Source: Holothuria scabra
Taxonomy: Eukaryota > Echinodermata > Holothuroidea > Aspidochirotida > Holothuriidae
DNA length: 64,000 bases
Direction: 5' to 3'
NCBI GenBank assembly: GCA_037179385.1
Contig: CM074179.1
Location: forward strand, 71,071,183-71,135,182
Part shown: positions 48,720 to 62,500 of the stretch, one piece after another
Position numbering within the stretch: position 1 is the stretch's first letter
Layout of the letters: each line of letters starts with the position of its first letter
Made by a program: the position numbers and the translations under genes
The notes under the pieces: model-generated
The model's database searches: none
Seen by the model: only the letters and a program-made list of their open reading frames with translations
Told to the model about the DNA's origin: nothing

Positions 48720-51700
48720 AAATGTACATGATAACTTCCAGTGTCTAAGCTATGGGTATGTTTAAGTTACGTTCAATCAAGAATGACTTCTTTCAAACTT
48801 TCTCACAATTTATCGATAATTTTTAAATGTACCCCTCATGTACCTTTGTTTTCTTCATGGAACTGTCGAGGGCGGGGGCAAAATTTGGTAAAACCAATTT
48901 AGGGAGGCAGTTGCTTCTACTTATTCGACGAAGTTTTAGATTAGTGACACACTCTCCAGTTAAAAGAAGCCCGTGACGAAGGAAAACTCACTTCTTGAAG
49001 ATATGATACGTTATCTGTAAGTGGCAGTTGTGAGTTTCAAGTCACAAGCTGTAAAAGCAGCCAAATATCATTAGAAGGGAATTAAGTTTATAAACGAATA
49101 AACCTTAGCTTATATCTGTTTTGATATTTTCACTGTCAGTGAACTTAAACAGCTATTCTAGCATCAGTAGTAACTATAGCACATCAAACGTTTAAACAGA
49201 ATTACAATTGTTTTTCTGACGTAGTTTTCATTTGCTATTTGAAGTATCTCTAGAGTAGTTTCAAACAAACTGAAAGTAAACTGAAAGATCATTGAAATGT
49301 CTAAAACATGGGTGAAAGTAATGTCTCACGTACGTTCAGCTAAATTTCAAAAAAAAAAAAAAAAAAAAACAAATCTTAGCTGTATAGTGGCGGGCGAGCA
49401 GGAGTGAAGCAACTGTATACCACAAAGGACTACTTTACACTCCTATATGGCAAATTTTATAAAAAGACGTTTTAGCAAAACTGATCACCACAGGAATCCA
49501 GACACAATCTTGCTTAAAATAAAAACTGCCTTCACATCTTAGTAAAAAGGTGCAAAAGAACTAGCTTTATACGCCTTGCACATAATGCGCTGTTAAGACA
49601 ATTTGCGTTACCGGCTTATTTATCCACCACTATATATGATCTTGAGCAATTAACCAGAATTGGATAACTCTGTACAAGAGGTTGGTTCAGCATTTTTTTT
49701 TTCTTCCCTTTTTTTTTTTTTTTAGCGGGAGGGGTCACATTCACAAGGCTTTAGAATTCGTTCATAGTTAGAAAGCTCGGATAACGGGAGGGAGCAGATT
49801 GTTCCATACCATTTTAAAATTTTCAGCGATTGAAGGCAACCAATCTCACCCAAAGTATGATGATTATCTAACCCCCCCCCCTCCTCCCCCCAAATTCCAA
49901 GTTGGAACAGCTTTTTGACTGACAGTAACTTCAAAAATTGCATAGTAGTGATGCTCATATTACACAACATTCAGAGTACGAAGAAAGTTTGATAACACTT
50001 TTGAGTCTTGTTTGCTTACACTTAAGCAATAAACTGAGATTGTGACTAAATGAGGATGGGTTTTATACAGTAGTGGGAGAGGCTTAAGTTGATAGGATGG
50101 GAACATCACAACCGATTGGAGTTAGAGCGTATTGGCCTCTAATAGGTTAACATCCAATTTTTTTCAAGTTCTCTTCAAGGAAGACCCCAAATTTTTCCAT
50201 GCGCTTAAGACGCCAACTAAATGTTTAATGTGACATTCTTTGGGCAACCCGTTGTATCTGGTGGGGGTTTGGGATTGCAAGTAACTGAATATCTATGTGT
50301 AAATTGCACTCTAAACCCACCGGGCACGTTGCCGGATGTACCGAGCCGGGACTCAGCCTCGGACCCCTTCTGGAGCTCTAGCACTGACCCCATAAACCCC
50401 CATTACATAGAACTAGTGTTTCGCGATCGTGGAGCACTTTACACCCCCCTTCCATCACAACAATACTTGAGGTTTGCGTTAGCGTATGAAAATTTAGTAT
50501 TTCCATGAGAACTGGTGTTTAGATAAATATTCAGACGCAGTTCTCGGGATGTATATATATATTTTGGGGCGGGGGCTAACTCAAATTTTACCATATAAAC
50601 GGAGCGCAACCATTGGTTGCCGCGTAGCGTACCAACAAAATTTTTGCCAAAAAACCTCCGAGAATGCAGGAAATGGCACTTGCAGACCTTGCCAAACGCA
50701 TCCGGACATTCTCTTTTTTAAGATCTCGTGTTCCAAAAACTTACTCTTTCGAAAATAATGATGACTCAGAAATTTTTACCTACTGTAATTGTTGCAGGCC
50801 GGGAAAATTGGGGCCCAATTCGTTCACGTTTCTTTACATGATGTTCTCTCTTTGAATCATTCCATTAATTTTTTTGCCCTCTTGGCAGCAGAAAATGAAC
50901 TCTTAAGCTACGTTTAACTTCTTACTTGTATGGCAACGGTAACAGCAAAGGCAACGATAAACGATAAGGCAACGGGAAAAAAAAAATCAGTAATTTTTCA
51001 GTACACATTACAGAGTTAGAGTATAATTCATTATTTCAGGTTCTATATTGATTTGGGGACAAGTTGGATAAAAGATTCCTTTGAATTTCTTGAAAATCAC
51101 GAAACACGTCTGAGACTAATCACTGGAAAAATAAGACAAGACAAAGTTAGCCAACTCCATGGACAATAAAATCTTGCAATAAAATCTTGAAACTTGTGTG
51201 CACGGTTGAGTAGGCTTATACGCATGTGTCCATTCCGTGTGTAAAACAATAAACATATAGGCCTATGGCTGTGTAGTACTGTACAAAGACCGCATTTCTG
51301 TTATACGCTGTTGTTATGTTGATTGATTGCATGTTTGTTCGATGTCACATCAGACCAACTTCAGACATCGAGTGTAAAATTAACCCCGGTATTTGGGCAA
51401 CATGCCTACACAGGAATATAAAAGATTTTACAATGTCATGAAACAAACCGTTCGACTCCATGTAGTACCATGGACAATATTTTAAAAGCTTATTTTTGTC
51501 TTTGTAACTGATAGTTTACCTACATCATTAATGCCCCTTGCCCCCCCCCCCCCCCCCCGTCGATCCGCCCCTGTAGATATATATAGTGGTTGATGTAAGG
51601 AAAAACTGCCACTGTGTATTGGTAAAGATAACCATTTTAACAAAGGTGCTGATCTGATAGTTGAACTTGAAGGCAGTCACCTAGTTCAGGATAACTACTT

Positions 51701-52920
51701 ACAGACTATTTGCAATGTAAAAATGAAACCCTTTCACTTAGTTTGAAATATAGACGAGTGAAAGAGATAAGAAGGACTCAAGGAATGGCCCCTTATTAAA
51801 AAACCTCAAAATTATCCAAAAGTATCAGTATAACAAGCAAAAGTGAAAGCTGTTTTGTAAACAAAGCAGTTTCAAAGCTTTCCGGTTCCTCGTTAAGGGA
51901 GATTTAAAAGGAGCTTGAATGTAAAAAAATGTTTCATGCATCACATAATTTGAAGTCTGATTAAAATTCTCTCTAAGCACAGAAATATCAATTGAACAAA
52001 TTACTAGAGCCTCACCCTTAATAACTAGTTGGGTGTTTCTTGGTCGTTTTATTTACAAAAAGTTAAGTCTAAACCTAGCACAAAATACTTTATTCAATAT
52101 TCGGTGTCTCGTTTGGTGTCGGTAAATCGTTTGATTACCATCGGGATAATTTTTTGTTGACAACAAAATGTATGTGTAACCGTAAGTTGAAGTCTCAATG
52201 TCACCAGTCAGAGCTGGAGCAATTTTAAGTCCACTTTGATTGACCCTTCGCATAACCTATCTGCTTATCTAAAGCATAGTAGTACATGGGCAAAAAATGG
52301 AATCAATCGGTTTACCTATACACCGTTACATTAGCGTCAATTTTTCTCATATCAGGTGTATAGTAACGCGGTGCATCCGACATCTCTGACGTCCGGGTAC
52401 CATTTCCTGGTCAATTCATGTAAAAGACTTTAATGATGGAATATACTGAATACGTTGTGCGTGATGCATTACATAAGAACTGTTGAAGAAAAAGAATACA
52501 GTGGCCAACAACTGAGAGAAAATGTCATAGATGGCTTTAGATTGTTGTAAGGTTTAGAAGATCTGAGGCAATATATCTTACAGGATCAAGTTTAACCCAT
52601 GGATATGTCTAGCACCATGGAATAAACGTAAAACGTACAGTCCCCTTAGGTATTGTAGCCAACCGGCCAGTTACAAAGTGATATCTCTTTGGCTGAAATA
52701 TAAAAGTGGCAAAAAAAAGTTAAAAAACTTAATACTGACGCGAAATTACCATGAAGATAATTTTTACGTAGCCTGAATCATCTTTAACAACCTTAAACGT
52801 TATTCCTGTTTAAAATGGCATGTCTTCAATGTCTTTCTGGGACATTTTCTCTTCTACTGAATGTCACTGCCGGGTGTATTCCTTACGCATCGCGTACAAA
52901 TTTATAACTTCCATAAAATG
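48720..52920. other. Intergenic sequence with simple repeats
   Basis: A-run at about 49350-49370, T-runs near 49691-49723, C-runs at about 49871 and 51540-51558. The word GTCGATCCGCCCCTG after the second C-run looks like one isolated end of a hAT-type element. The GC-rich frame at 50221-50508 (95 codons) has no recognised motif and was not called a gene. Confidence 0.45.
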
Positions 52921-52937
52921 TTGTGGTATGGCGAAGG

Positions 52938-53492
52938 AGGAAGAAGAAGAAGAAGAAGAAGAAGAAGAAGAAGAAGAAGAAGAAGAAGAAGAAGAAGAAG
53001 AAGAAGAAGAAGAAGAAGAAGAAGAAGAAGAAGAAGAAGAAGAAGAAGAAGAAGAAGAAGAAGAAGAAGAAGAAGAAGAAGAAGAAGAAGAAGAAGAAGA
53101 AGAAGAAGAAGAAGAAGAAGAAGAAGAAGAAGAAGAAGAAGAAGAAGAAGAAGAAGAAGAAGAAGAAGAAGAAGAAGAAGAAGAAGAAGAAGAAGAAGAA
53201 GAAGAAGAAGAAGAAGAAGAAGAAGAAGAAGAAGAAGAAGAAGAAGAAGAAGAAGAAGAAGAAGAAGAAGAAGAACAAGAAGAAGAAGAAGAAGAAGAAG
53301 AAGAAGAAGAAGAAGAAGAAGAAGAAGAAGAAGAAGAAGAAGAAGAAGAAGAAGAAGAAGAACAAGAAGAACAAGAAGAAGAAGAAGAAGAAGAAGAAGA
53401 AGAAGAAGAAGAAGAAGAAGAAGAAGAAGAAGAAGAAGAAGAAGAAGAAGAAGAAGAAGAAGAAGAAGAAGAAGAAGAAGAAGAAGAAGAAA
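52938..53492. repeat. (GAA)n triplet tract, ~555 bp
   Basis: About 185 copies of GAA (TTC on the minus strand) with only three single-base interruptions (A-to-C changes at 53276, 53363 and 53372). All-Glu, all-Arg, all-Lys, all-Phe and all-Leu frames through it are artefacts. Long GAA tracts are known to form triplex structures and to be unstable in length. Confidence 0.97.
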
Positions 53493-53499
53493 TGATGAC

Positions 53500-56400
53500 A
53501 AATAGAATACTTATAACTTATCAAGCTTTTTAAACTTCTGAACAGGGACTTGACATAACCTTGCTCATTAGATGCTAGAAACAAAATTTGAATTCAAGAC
53601 ACTACTTTATCTATTAGAAACATTCGTTTTGTTGATTTACATTTGTGTTTTGTTTTTAATAAGCAGATAGATACAACCTGGTCATAGCAAGATCAGTCGT
53701 TGCCTAAGGGAAGTGGTGTATCCTACTTCATTAGTATTTTTTGTTTCATTACCGCTCCATATTCTCTTATTAAGCCCTATAGCAAGTCCTCTTGCTGTTA
53801 CAGATTATCGCAAACTTAAATAAATGATCATATGAATTGCTTCGAGAACAAAAAAACCTAATTTATCAGTTGTAGGTTAAGTTCCCTTGTTATCAATTGT
53901 TCATGTATAAGTTTCTCACAAAATAGAAAATGATGAGTAAGAAGGTTATCAACGCTTTACATTCTTTGAAGGAACTTCAGTTTGTAGTTAATGTAAACAC
54001 GTTACCCATTGCTGAAATTTTCTCACACCACGGATTCCTCTTTAGCAATGAAACTAAAAGCAATTTTTTTCTCTTATTTCATTTTATAGAAGTGTCAAAA
54101 AAGTGATAAAGATATCTACTTTATACAGCCAACAAGTAGAATACAAACAACTATGATGTTTTTCTTGTACTGATTTCACTATTTCAAAGTTGTAAAGCAA
54201 AGTGTGTGACTGACGGTACTCAGTACATTTGAAGTAGTTTTAAGGTGGTATTAAATGGGGATACATTTAAGCGCCACTGGATTCAGAAAGATTTTTTACC
54301 GAGTTTTACATGTATCCTTGTCATTTCGTTTTCTGAATAATATTTGACCTACAACTAGGATTTTTTTTTTCATACCTGTTTACTTTCAGTACTACATATT
54401 GAATAGAATACGTACTTTTGCCTTTCGCTGCTGGGTGTAATTTGACTGCCGTCGTTTTAAATTGAAAAATCTTGAGTTTTATAGTGACGTTTCAAAGAGT
54501 TAGAAAAAAATTGATTTGCCTCAGCTTATAACGTTTGGTTGCATTCAAACAAAATAATTGATTTCAAAGTTAGATGTTGTTGTAACTACACGGAATTTTT
54601 TAAGTAAGGAAATACATGACGGTTAAGTCCTTTACTGGTAAAACCTTAACCAGGTAAAACCATCTAATTTCCTTGGAACTTCTCAAATTCGTTTTTGTGA
54701 CATTGCATATTTTCTCCAAGGTAAGGTTTTGAATGTGTTATACCTATTTAAAAGGGCACCAAAGCATAGCAAAGTTTGTATCTACCGTCCTAATAACGTA
54801 CGCTTAAGGTATTGTATTATATCTCAAAAGATCTTCAGTTGCTACGAACCTGACGGGTTTTGCTTATAATAAGGGTACATCCATCAATAGTTCGGGAACT
54901 TACAAGACTTCCACGGTCTTTGAAAGAATAGCAGATTTTCTTAAACACATAATTTCCGTATTCAGAGGTATAATAGTAAAATTATGGACGGACGTTACAC
55001 TCCTGGAACCAATATCTATATCTCGCCTTACATTTGGATGTTTATGAATTAAAGACGTTTACATCGGTCATATTAAGCCAGATTTGTATTCAGAAAATAT
55101 TTTGTATGAGAAATGGAGTTCTGTAGAAATGCATATCAAACTACACATGACCATATCAAGGCATTCTTACAGCTTGAGATGTTAGATAAACAAATCAAGT
55201 TGGACATGGGCACGTCACCCCAAATAATGCTCGATGAATGAAATGTCAACACAACGTCATAATGCGTATCAAACAGTGTCCCTCTACTGGAAGCCATGGA
55301 TAATGTTATAGAAAATCATGCTAATTTATCTATTCCAGTCTTTCACAATACTATTTTCTGGCCATACCAAGTCAATGTTTGTACAGCTATGCCAGATAAG
55401 CAAAACCTACATGACTGCAAGCATTATAAGATTAAATGTAGCAATGTCTGGTTATTTGAAAAGTTTGTTACGACTATAAACGACCGTGTTTCTCAATAGA
55501 AAAAGAAACTACTTAGAAAAAGTCAAAGTCAAATTTTTCGTAGTCGATATGTTTTGAAATAAATGTGGTTTCGTGTTCTACGCCAAGCCTTCTATTTATA
55601 TGCAGTGGAAGAAATCGGTTTAACACAGTCACCTATGTCATCGTTTTTCGCTTTTGTACATATTTTACAAAATAACATGTGTAAAAAAATGACATGCGGT
55701 TGTCTTTAAAAAATGTAAGGAGCGATTGCATTATCTCCTTCTTACCATTTTCATTAAAATATACACGCACGTAACTTAAAACAAAATGTGACGCAATTCT
55801 ATTTTACTTTTCGGTACAAGGCTCACTTAAAGAACTTCAAAGTATATATGAAAATTAAATTGAAAGCATTACGTCATTTCCCTATCCCGCTGTTGATCGT
55901 ATACTTAGCTACAGCTAATGCAAATTATAAGGCATTCTACCACAGTTAAAATGAAATAGCCAGAGATAAAACAAACAGAAACACATCATGCCGTTAAGTC
56001 GTTTCTTGAGAAAGCAACATAAACACCCCAGTAAATCAAAGACGGTGTAGGATATAGCTGGTATTTGAGTTACTTTAACTGTTCCCTCAAACGAGCCATG
56101 TTTTCATTGTGTTTACACTGCTTGAAACGCAATTGACATGTGCTTGACTGGCATGTTAGTTTACCTCAAGTGTTACGTAACTTGTTGTGTATTGTAATAT
56201 GTCCCTTACTCTCAATCAATTAATCAGATGTGAAATGTGACTAAATCAAGTGTGCGTGAAGTGAGCTTCATTTTCTCCCTGAAGAGAAAAGAGGTAACCA
56301 GGCAGAGAAGGAGGATAAAAGAAAAAGTTAGAAGGGGAGTTTCAGCAAGTTATTTGAATTATTCATTACAAGGCAGCCCTCCTTAAGGCAAATTGTTAGC
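53500..56400. other. 3' flank of the kinase gene, no further gene recognised
   Basis: AT-rich. It presumably includes the 3' UTR of the minus-strand kinase gene below 56408; no clear AATAAA on that strand was pinned down. The plus-strand frame at 55296-55499 has no motif. Confidence 0.45.
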
Positions 56401-56407
56401 CCTATTT

Positions 56408-56524
56408 TTAAAGGGAAGTAACGGATGTTGATTGGGTTGTTACGTAGTCGTAATCGCCGTCGTCATGAAGAGTGAAGTAAGATGGTTCTTCTGTTAAAAC
56501 GAATTCCTTTTTGCTTTCATTTTC
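56408..56524 (-). CDS. Kinase gene, last exon and stop
   Basis: 117 bp including TAA (56410-56408), acceptor TTGATTTTCAG. It encodes a 38-residue acidic tail with three tyrosines (EPSYFTL, DYDYVTT) that could serve as phosphorylation sites for a partner kinase; that role is inference. Confidence 0.85.
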   Translation of the reverse strand, partial: ENESKKEFVLTEEPSYFTLHDDGDYDYVTTQSTSVTSL

Positions 56525-59500
56525 CTGAAAATCAAAACAGATAATAAGGTCATTTGAAAAAAACTTTCAATATGCCAACCATCTTGTGATGGACAGAGTC
56601 AGCTTCTTCTCATTTGGTAACTGGTGATTTCCTTCTTAAAATATATCAGGAAAATAGTCATAAGGCAACGCGTCTAACGCATTCGTTGCTACTGAAGGGA
56701 TAGTTTGGAAACAGGTAGTAAGTTTTCAAAGAAAATTTGCTATTTAAGCAAATTTTTATTTAAGCTTAAAAGAAAGATGTTTTCCCCACTGAAGCAATGT
56801 CACGGAAAACATTCAACTGGTTTGGGCTTAACCATTTATAATTTCAATTTCATTTTATTTAATTTAATATATGAACACTGAATTTTGCGAAGCTGAAATG
56901 TTGTTCAATGCAAAGTGTTATTCATACCTGAATTAAAGAATTTTTGACCGCTGTAATTTCCGTTGCAATTTTTTCAAACGTTGGTCTTTTCTCTGAATCA
57001 ACGTCCCATGCAGACAACATTACACCAAATCTGACGGAATAGAAGTGTGTTTCTAAACAATGTTACAATCATTTAGCTTCAAACAATAATGCTGTGTTCT
57101 GAATGTTTTGTTACATCATTAAATGAACATTGGTTCTCTAAATACTGCCTGGTCTGATTTTATGTCACAATAAACTGTACTCACATTCCACCTGGGCAGC
57201 ACAAAGGCTGCAAAAGACATTTTCCATTTCGAATCTCTTTTTCAATTTCATCGTTCGTCATCCCTGAGTAAGGTGTATCCCCTGTATAGACCAAAAAGTA
57301 TTTTTCGCTTTTGTATTTCTTAAATGAGTTAGATTATTGAGAGAAGGGCATTCATTTTTCATGAGAATTTTAGGTGCTTGTCTGCCCTCTTCAAAAAGTA
57401 TTCCGATTGCCACTAGCCAAAGTAGAATTTTCCAGTTTCCAAGTGGCAGGGATTTTTTAATATATTTTGTTACTCCCTACCCACACATGGCTATTTATAT
57501 TTTGCATCCAGCCAGAGCTATTGTAAAGTATAATTAAAAGACGAATGTTACGGCGCAAAAATTATCCACATTTTGTGTTTAGCAGCAAAAACCTTTAACT
57601 GGAGACTTGAAGTAAATAGATGCATTTCGTTCATGGACCATAGGTAATAAGCACTGTTGTTGCTTTATTGTGCGGGTGATGCTTTGAAGAAGGTACAATT
57701 TAACGTTCGCACTAAACATTTTAACGGTCTAGAACAGTGTCAAATATATTAGTCAATTATGTCAATATTACTTTACAAGCAAACCAATCTCAACCACTTA
57801 AAAACAGCTTACTTATAAAAATTATACTTCAATTATTGGAGTTAGGATTTTAAATGGTTTTGAACAAATAAAACTTTATGTCGAACATTGATTCCAAATC
57901 ATTACCGTGTCTTGATTTTATCCGGAGATACTATAAAACCAAATATAACCCTCTGGGAATATAACGATTGACTAACAGGTCTACATCTTCAGTTTTTGAT
58001 CCTGTATGCAATTGTGATCACTAGCAAAACATAATGCAGTAACTCATGGGGTACAGCACACTTTTGAATTAGAATTGTCCATGTCTTGTGGATATGTTGT
58101 ATTCTGAAGTCAAAACATTTAAGATGGCGAAAATTTATTGCAGTATGATGCAGAATCTTACCTAAGGAAAATATTTCCCATAACAAAACAGCGAATGACC
58201 ATACATCAGTTTTTGCGGAATACTGACGAAGGAAGATAATTTCAGGTGGAAGCCATGCGAGTGGAGCATTTTCCTTTCGATTTAAGTGAGAATAGTATTT
58301 GAAGATCACCAAAGGCTATTGAAAACACAGAATTTTTTTTAACTTATTCATGAGGGAAACTTAACAAAGAAGGACCTGGAGGTACCTGAGTAACCTTGCA
58401 AAAAATTCATTCAAGAACAAACAATTACCAAAATAGGTCCATTTCGGCAACGATAGGAAATTTTAGTCCTTTTTTTAGCCAGTAACTCACTTGTACCGAA
58501 CGATACACATTGCAACAAATTATCTACAAAGTGGAATTTTCTGTCAATAGTGTATTATGTATGTATATTTTAAGGGGGTGAATTTTTTCTATTAATCTGT
58601 AAACAACGTTCCCTCCTCAAATCAATCACGTTTTGAGTGAAAATAAATTACCACCCTGTATTTATTGAAGAAATAACACTTTAGCAAGGACAAAACTAAT
58701 ACGATTTATGACGAATGACATTATAACTTAATGACACGTAACAGCTTATAATAGGTTAAGTTAACCGCTGCTGTCCACACAGTTACTGACTGCCTATTTC
58801 AAGTTGGCAGGCAATTTTGCAATGAATAATATAACTTATGTTATTTCTAAATGCATATATATTATGGTTTCTCCATAAGCTATTATTGTCGGTCCCCTTG
58901 CAACGATCCTATGTTGTCATGGTTTCCATATCAATAATGAAAAAGTAAAACTGTAATTGCAAAGCACCGTACTTCTTACATTGTTTACGTGTGGAGTCTC
59001 TTCAAACTGTTTCTGCCATCTGTTCCGGTGTATGAATATTTGTTTTGCAGATATAACAGATTCATATACTAATTCATATATATTATATTCACATACAAAT
59101 CTTACCTGTTGCATCACAAGAAGAAGCTTGTCTTTTGCCATCCGTCGTGGAATAAAATCGTAAAGCTTGCAATTCAAAGCTCTAGTTAGTAACACCTTTC
59201 TTGAAGTTAACGCCGGATTACAAAGCTGCAACGTAATGTAGAGGTTTCACGGTTAATGGGACGGGCTTTGCCGTATGGGAATGTTTCCGAAGAACTCCTG
59301 TGCGTAAGGAGCGCAAACAAGCTCACTTTCATTTATATTTGGACAGTGCCATCCAAGTTTCCTATAAGTAACCTTCAACTGGTATCACATACACATTTAT
59401 CAATAAACTGCCATTTTAAATCAGCAATCAAGAAAGTCAATTGGTTACGCAAAACTGTTAACAAAGAACATGTGAAAGTGCATATCTTCCCTGAAAATTT

Positions 59501-62500
59501 TCGGAAAACTGATTTATATCTGTTCTCATAACAGTAGAGAGATGGCATAGGGCATGTCATAGTTGAAATGTATAAAAGTCTTCAACCGAATTCCAATGCT
59601 CTGTTTGTACAATGCCAAAAGTACATCGGTCAAAAGGCTGGACGTTGAAAATTTGAAAATAACTGTCAACGTATACATATCGTATCCTTTGCAGCGATTA
59701 TCGTGAAAATTCATTCTCCATATGTTACAGTAAACCATTTCTCATTTGCCCTCCTTCTGTAAATATCCTTAACAAATGCCAAATCCAATCAATGGAAATT
59801 CCTACTGAAAAAAAAACTGTTCTATAACTTTATCATTTAAGTGGATGATAAAGGAGTAAGTATGATAAAATTTCCTGAAAATATGACAGTTTTTACGTTA
59901 AATTTCCTTACATTGTTCGAAGCTAAAAACGACACCCCTTCTGACACCCCATGTGCAAATGAAGTAAGCCTCAACTGTCTGTCTTTTTCCTTATGAGATT
60001 CTCCCGCTGTTGCCGAGGAACAAATTTGTGACTTGCGTCTCTGTTGATAATTTCTCATCAAGTAGTCTCTCAAGGATCCAAACTCAATATACTCTTGGTA
60101 AATGAAATACGGCACTAAACAAATTGAGGAATTGGTAGATGTTATGTAGACAAAGCTTGCATTGAGCAACTTTTCTACTTTCTAATTGAAAATGGTTTAT
60201 ACATGGCCTCAATGGAACTAGTGACAAGAAGGTTGGTTAAGTTATGTATGTGTTAAAATCTAACCACATTATTACGGCTAAATCAGTTTTTACATAACGC
60301 AGTGTAACTGTTGTGAGCATCGTTTGATGTGCACAGTTTCCAAGGCACAACACAAGGTGATATCTTTATTATACTGCAGGTAAACCTCTAAAGCCAATTA
60401 GTGTGACCAAATTTACACGAATGACTATGAAAATGTGTCACTCTGATCAATTCGTTCTTTTCCACCAAGGGGGGGGGGGGGGGTGTTGTCAGAAGAACTG
60501 TATCTGAAGAGTTGTAGCTAACAAGAAGTCTTATACGGTCCATTTTAGAGTTTTCAGTTCATTCCAGTTTTTGTTAACAATGCTTTCTACTGATTGTATA
60601 TTTCTGCGATAGCTTGAATGTGTCCAAATGGAGATTGAAGAAAAACACTACAAAGACTACACTTTACAAAACCCTCGTCGCACTTCTCTTTAACCTCAAA
60701 TAAAATAAATGGCCTGCAACGTTAAACAGACAAGAAGGACTTCAGGGTAAAATAAATAGAAAAGAGGATATTAACTCATATCTGAAAAATTTACAACCTA
60801 TATTTCCATTGCTTTTTGAAAAAAAAAAAACAGCAAAATTAGGTTACATGCTGCTGATATTAATTATGGAATCTATATTAGTGGTAGCAAAGAAGGCAAA
60901 ATCTGATCAAAACTTAATTTTATTTTGAATTTGTTGCTTACCGGTAAAAAAATATTGCAATAAAGTTGACCTTAAAACAAAAAATTTAACGAAGGATATT
61001 TGGAGTTAATAGAATTACTATAAGAACTTATAAAAAGGTGGGGAAATCCTGAAGTTTCAACAGCAAGTCAGTCTTCTTCAAGAGAGTATTTTTTTTTTAG
61101 TAAATAAAAGCTGAAAAATATTTTGTAAACAACCAATAAGCTGCAGTTAGAGTTTAAAGGTCCCCGATCTGCTAAGTTTTCCACAGTGTTTGGCGTGTCG
61201 TAAGAAAAGTATCTGGTAAAAAAAGCACACATTACTTTAAATTGACATTGAAAACATTGAAAGAAATTCCTAACGGACTTACCATTTTCAATAGAAATTC
61301 CAATTGTGTCAACTACGTTGCTGTGTTTTTCCAAAGCACCTACCTCCTTTGCCAGATCTCGAAAGCTGTACAACTCTTTTAAAGGAGCCGTTTCTGTGAA
61401 ATGTGGAACATTTGTGTATTAAAATAAATGAAAATTAAATAATAATATGATTACTCTGGAAGAGGTGTGCAATCAAGAGAGTTCGCCGTGATTTATGTAC
61501 AAATATGCCTATTAAATATATCACCTATTAGTTGTCAACATTAGCAGGTACATGCAGAGCCAATCCTAGTATCTATTCAAGTCTTTCGTATTTATTGAAC
61601 CTAAAAATTGTTGCCAGTCTGACCTACATAATTTCCTTTTGTACACACATTGCAACACATTCAGAACGCTACATTAGCGCAGTTACAGTTCCTGGAAGGG
61701 GGAGGGTATTAAAAGTGTCAGCTGGGGTAAAATTTTTGTCGGTGAAGATGAAAGCGGACAGTTGACACCTCACTGTGTTCCCGTGTCCCTGTGTTCCCAT
61801 GTCATGAGTGGTTGTGGGAACAGGGCTGACTTTTAGCAGTTAAAAGGGGTGGTTTCAAAAAAGCTCAGAGACCAACTGCGTGCTAAAGCTGTCCACACAT
61901 ACCCTTGCCCTTCAGCAAAGACTTTGGCATCTTGGCCGACTCGTTCTCTGTAGTTTACAGAAAAATCATCACCGCCTACTACAATGTAAAAAGTTATTGA
62001 AATTTTACAGTAATTAAGGCTTTCTCTTACAGTAAGATACTAAAGTCGTTTCTTTACAGTAATTTACTGTTTACAGTAGGCAACCGCATATGAATTTACT
62101 TCTTGTCGTTTGCTTCAAACATATTACAGTGCTTTAGTGTACGTTGACGCGTTTTTTGCCTGGCGCACGTATCCTGTAGTTACACGTATTCATTTAAACA
62201 CGGAGATGTTCATGAAAATTCAGTTTGTTTTAGGTGAAATAGTGAATTACTGATTATTTAATTGTATACGGTTATATTCGTTTGCACTATATTTTACTGC
62301 AATTTGATTGTAAACTGAACAAAATCCCATTATTGATCTCAACCATCTATTAGTTTGATTGCATTACAAAGTAACAAAGCAGTAATATAACTCACAGAAC
62401 CGGGATGCTTGTTGTTTAAAATAGAAAATCTATTTCCCCTAACAATGGTCATCTTAAAACATGATGAACATTTTGACCCCATATTTCTTTTGAGGGCACT

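Noticed and set aside
50221..50508. 95-codon GC-rich plus-strand frame starting with ATG
   Set aside because: Local base composition alone can explain it. No recognised domain, and Pro/Ser-rich content is typical of chance frames in GC-rich repeats.
51541..51575. Complete hAT element at the C-run
   Set aside because: Only one terminus-like word (GGATCGAC after CAGGGGC on the minus strand) was found, with no partner end.
52820..53584. Reading frames of 190-237 codons on both strands
   Set aside because: They are translations of the GAA/TTC tract in every frame (poly-Glu, Arg, Lys, Phe, Leu) with no non-repeat coding body.
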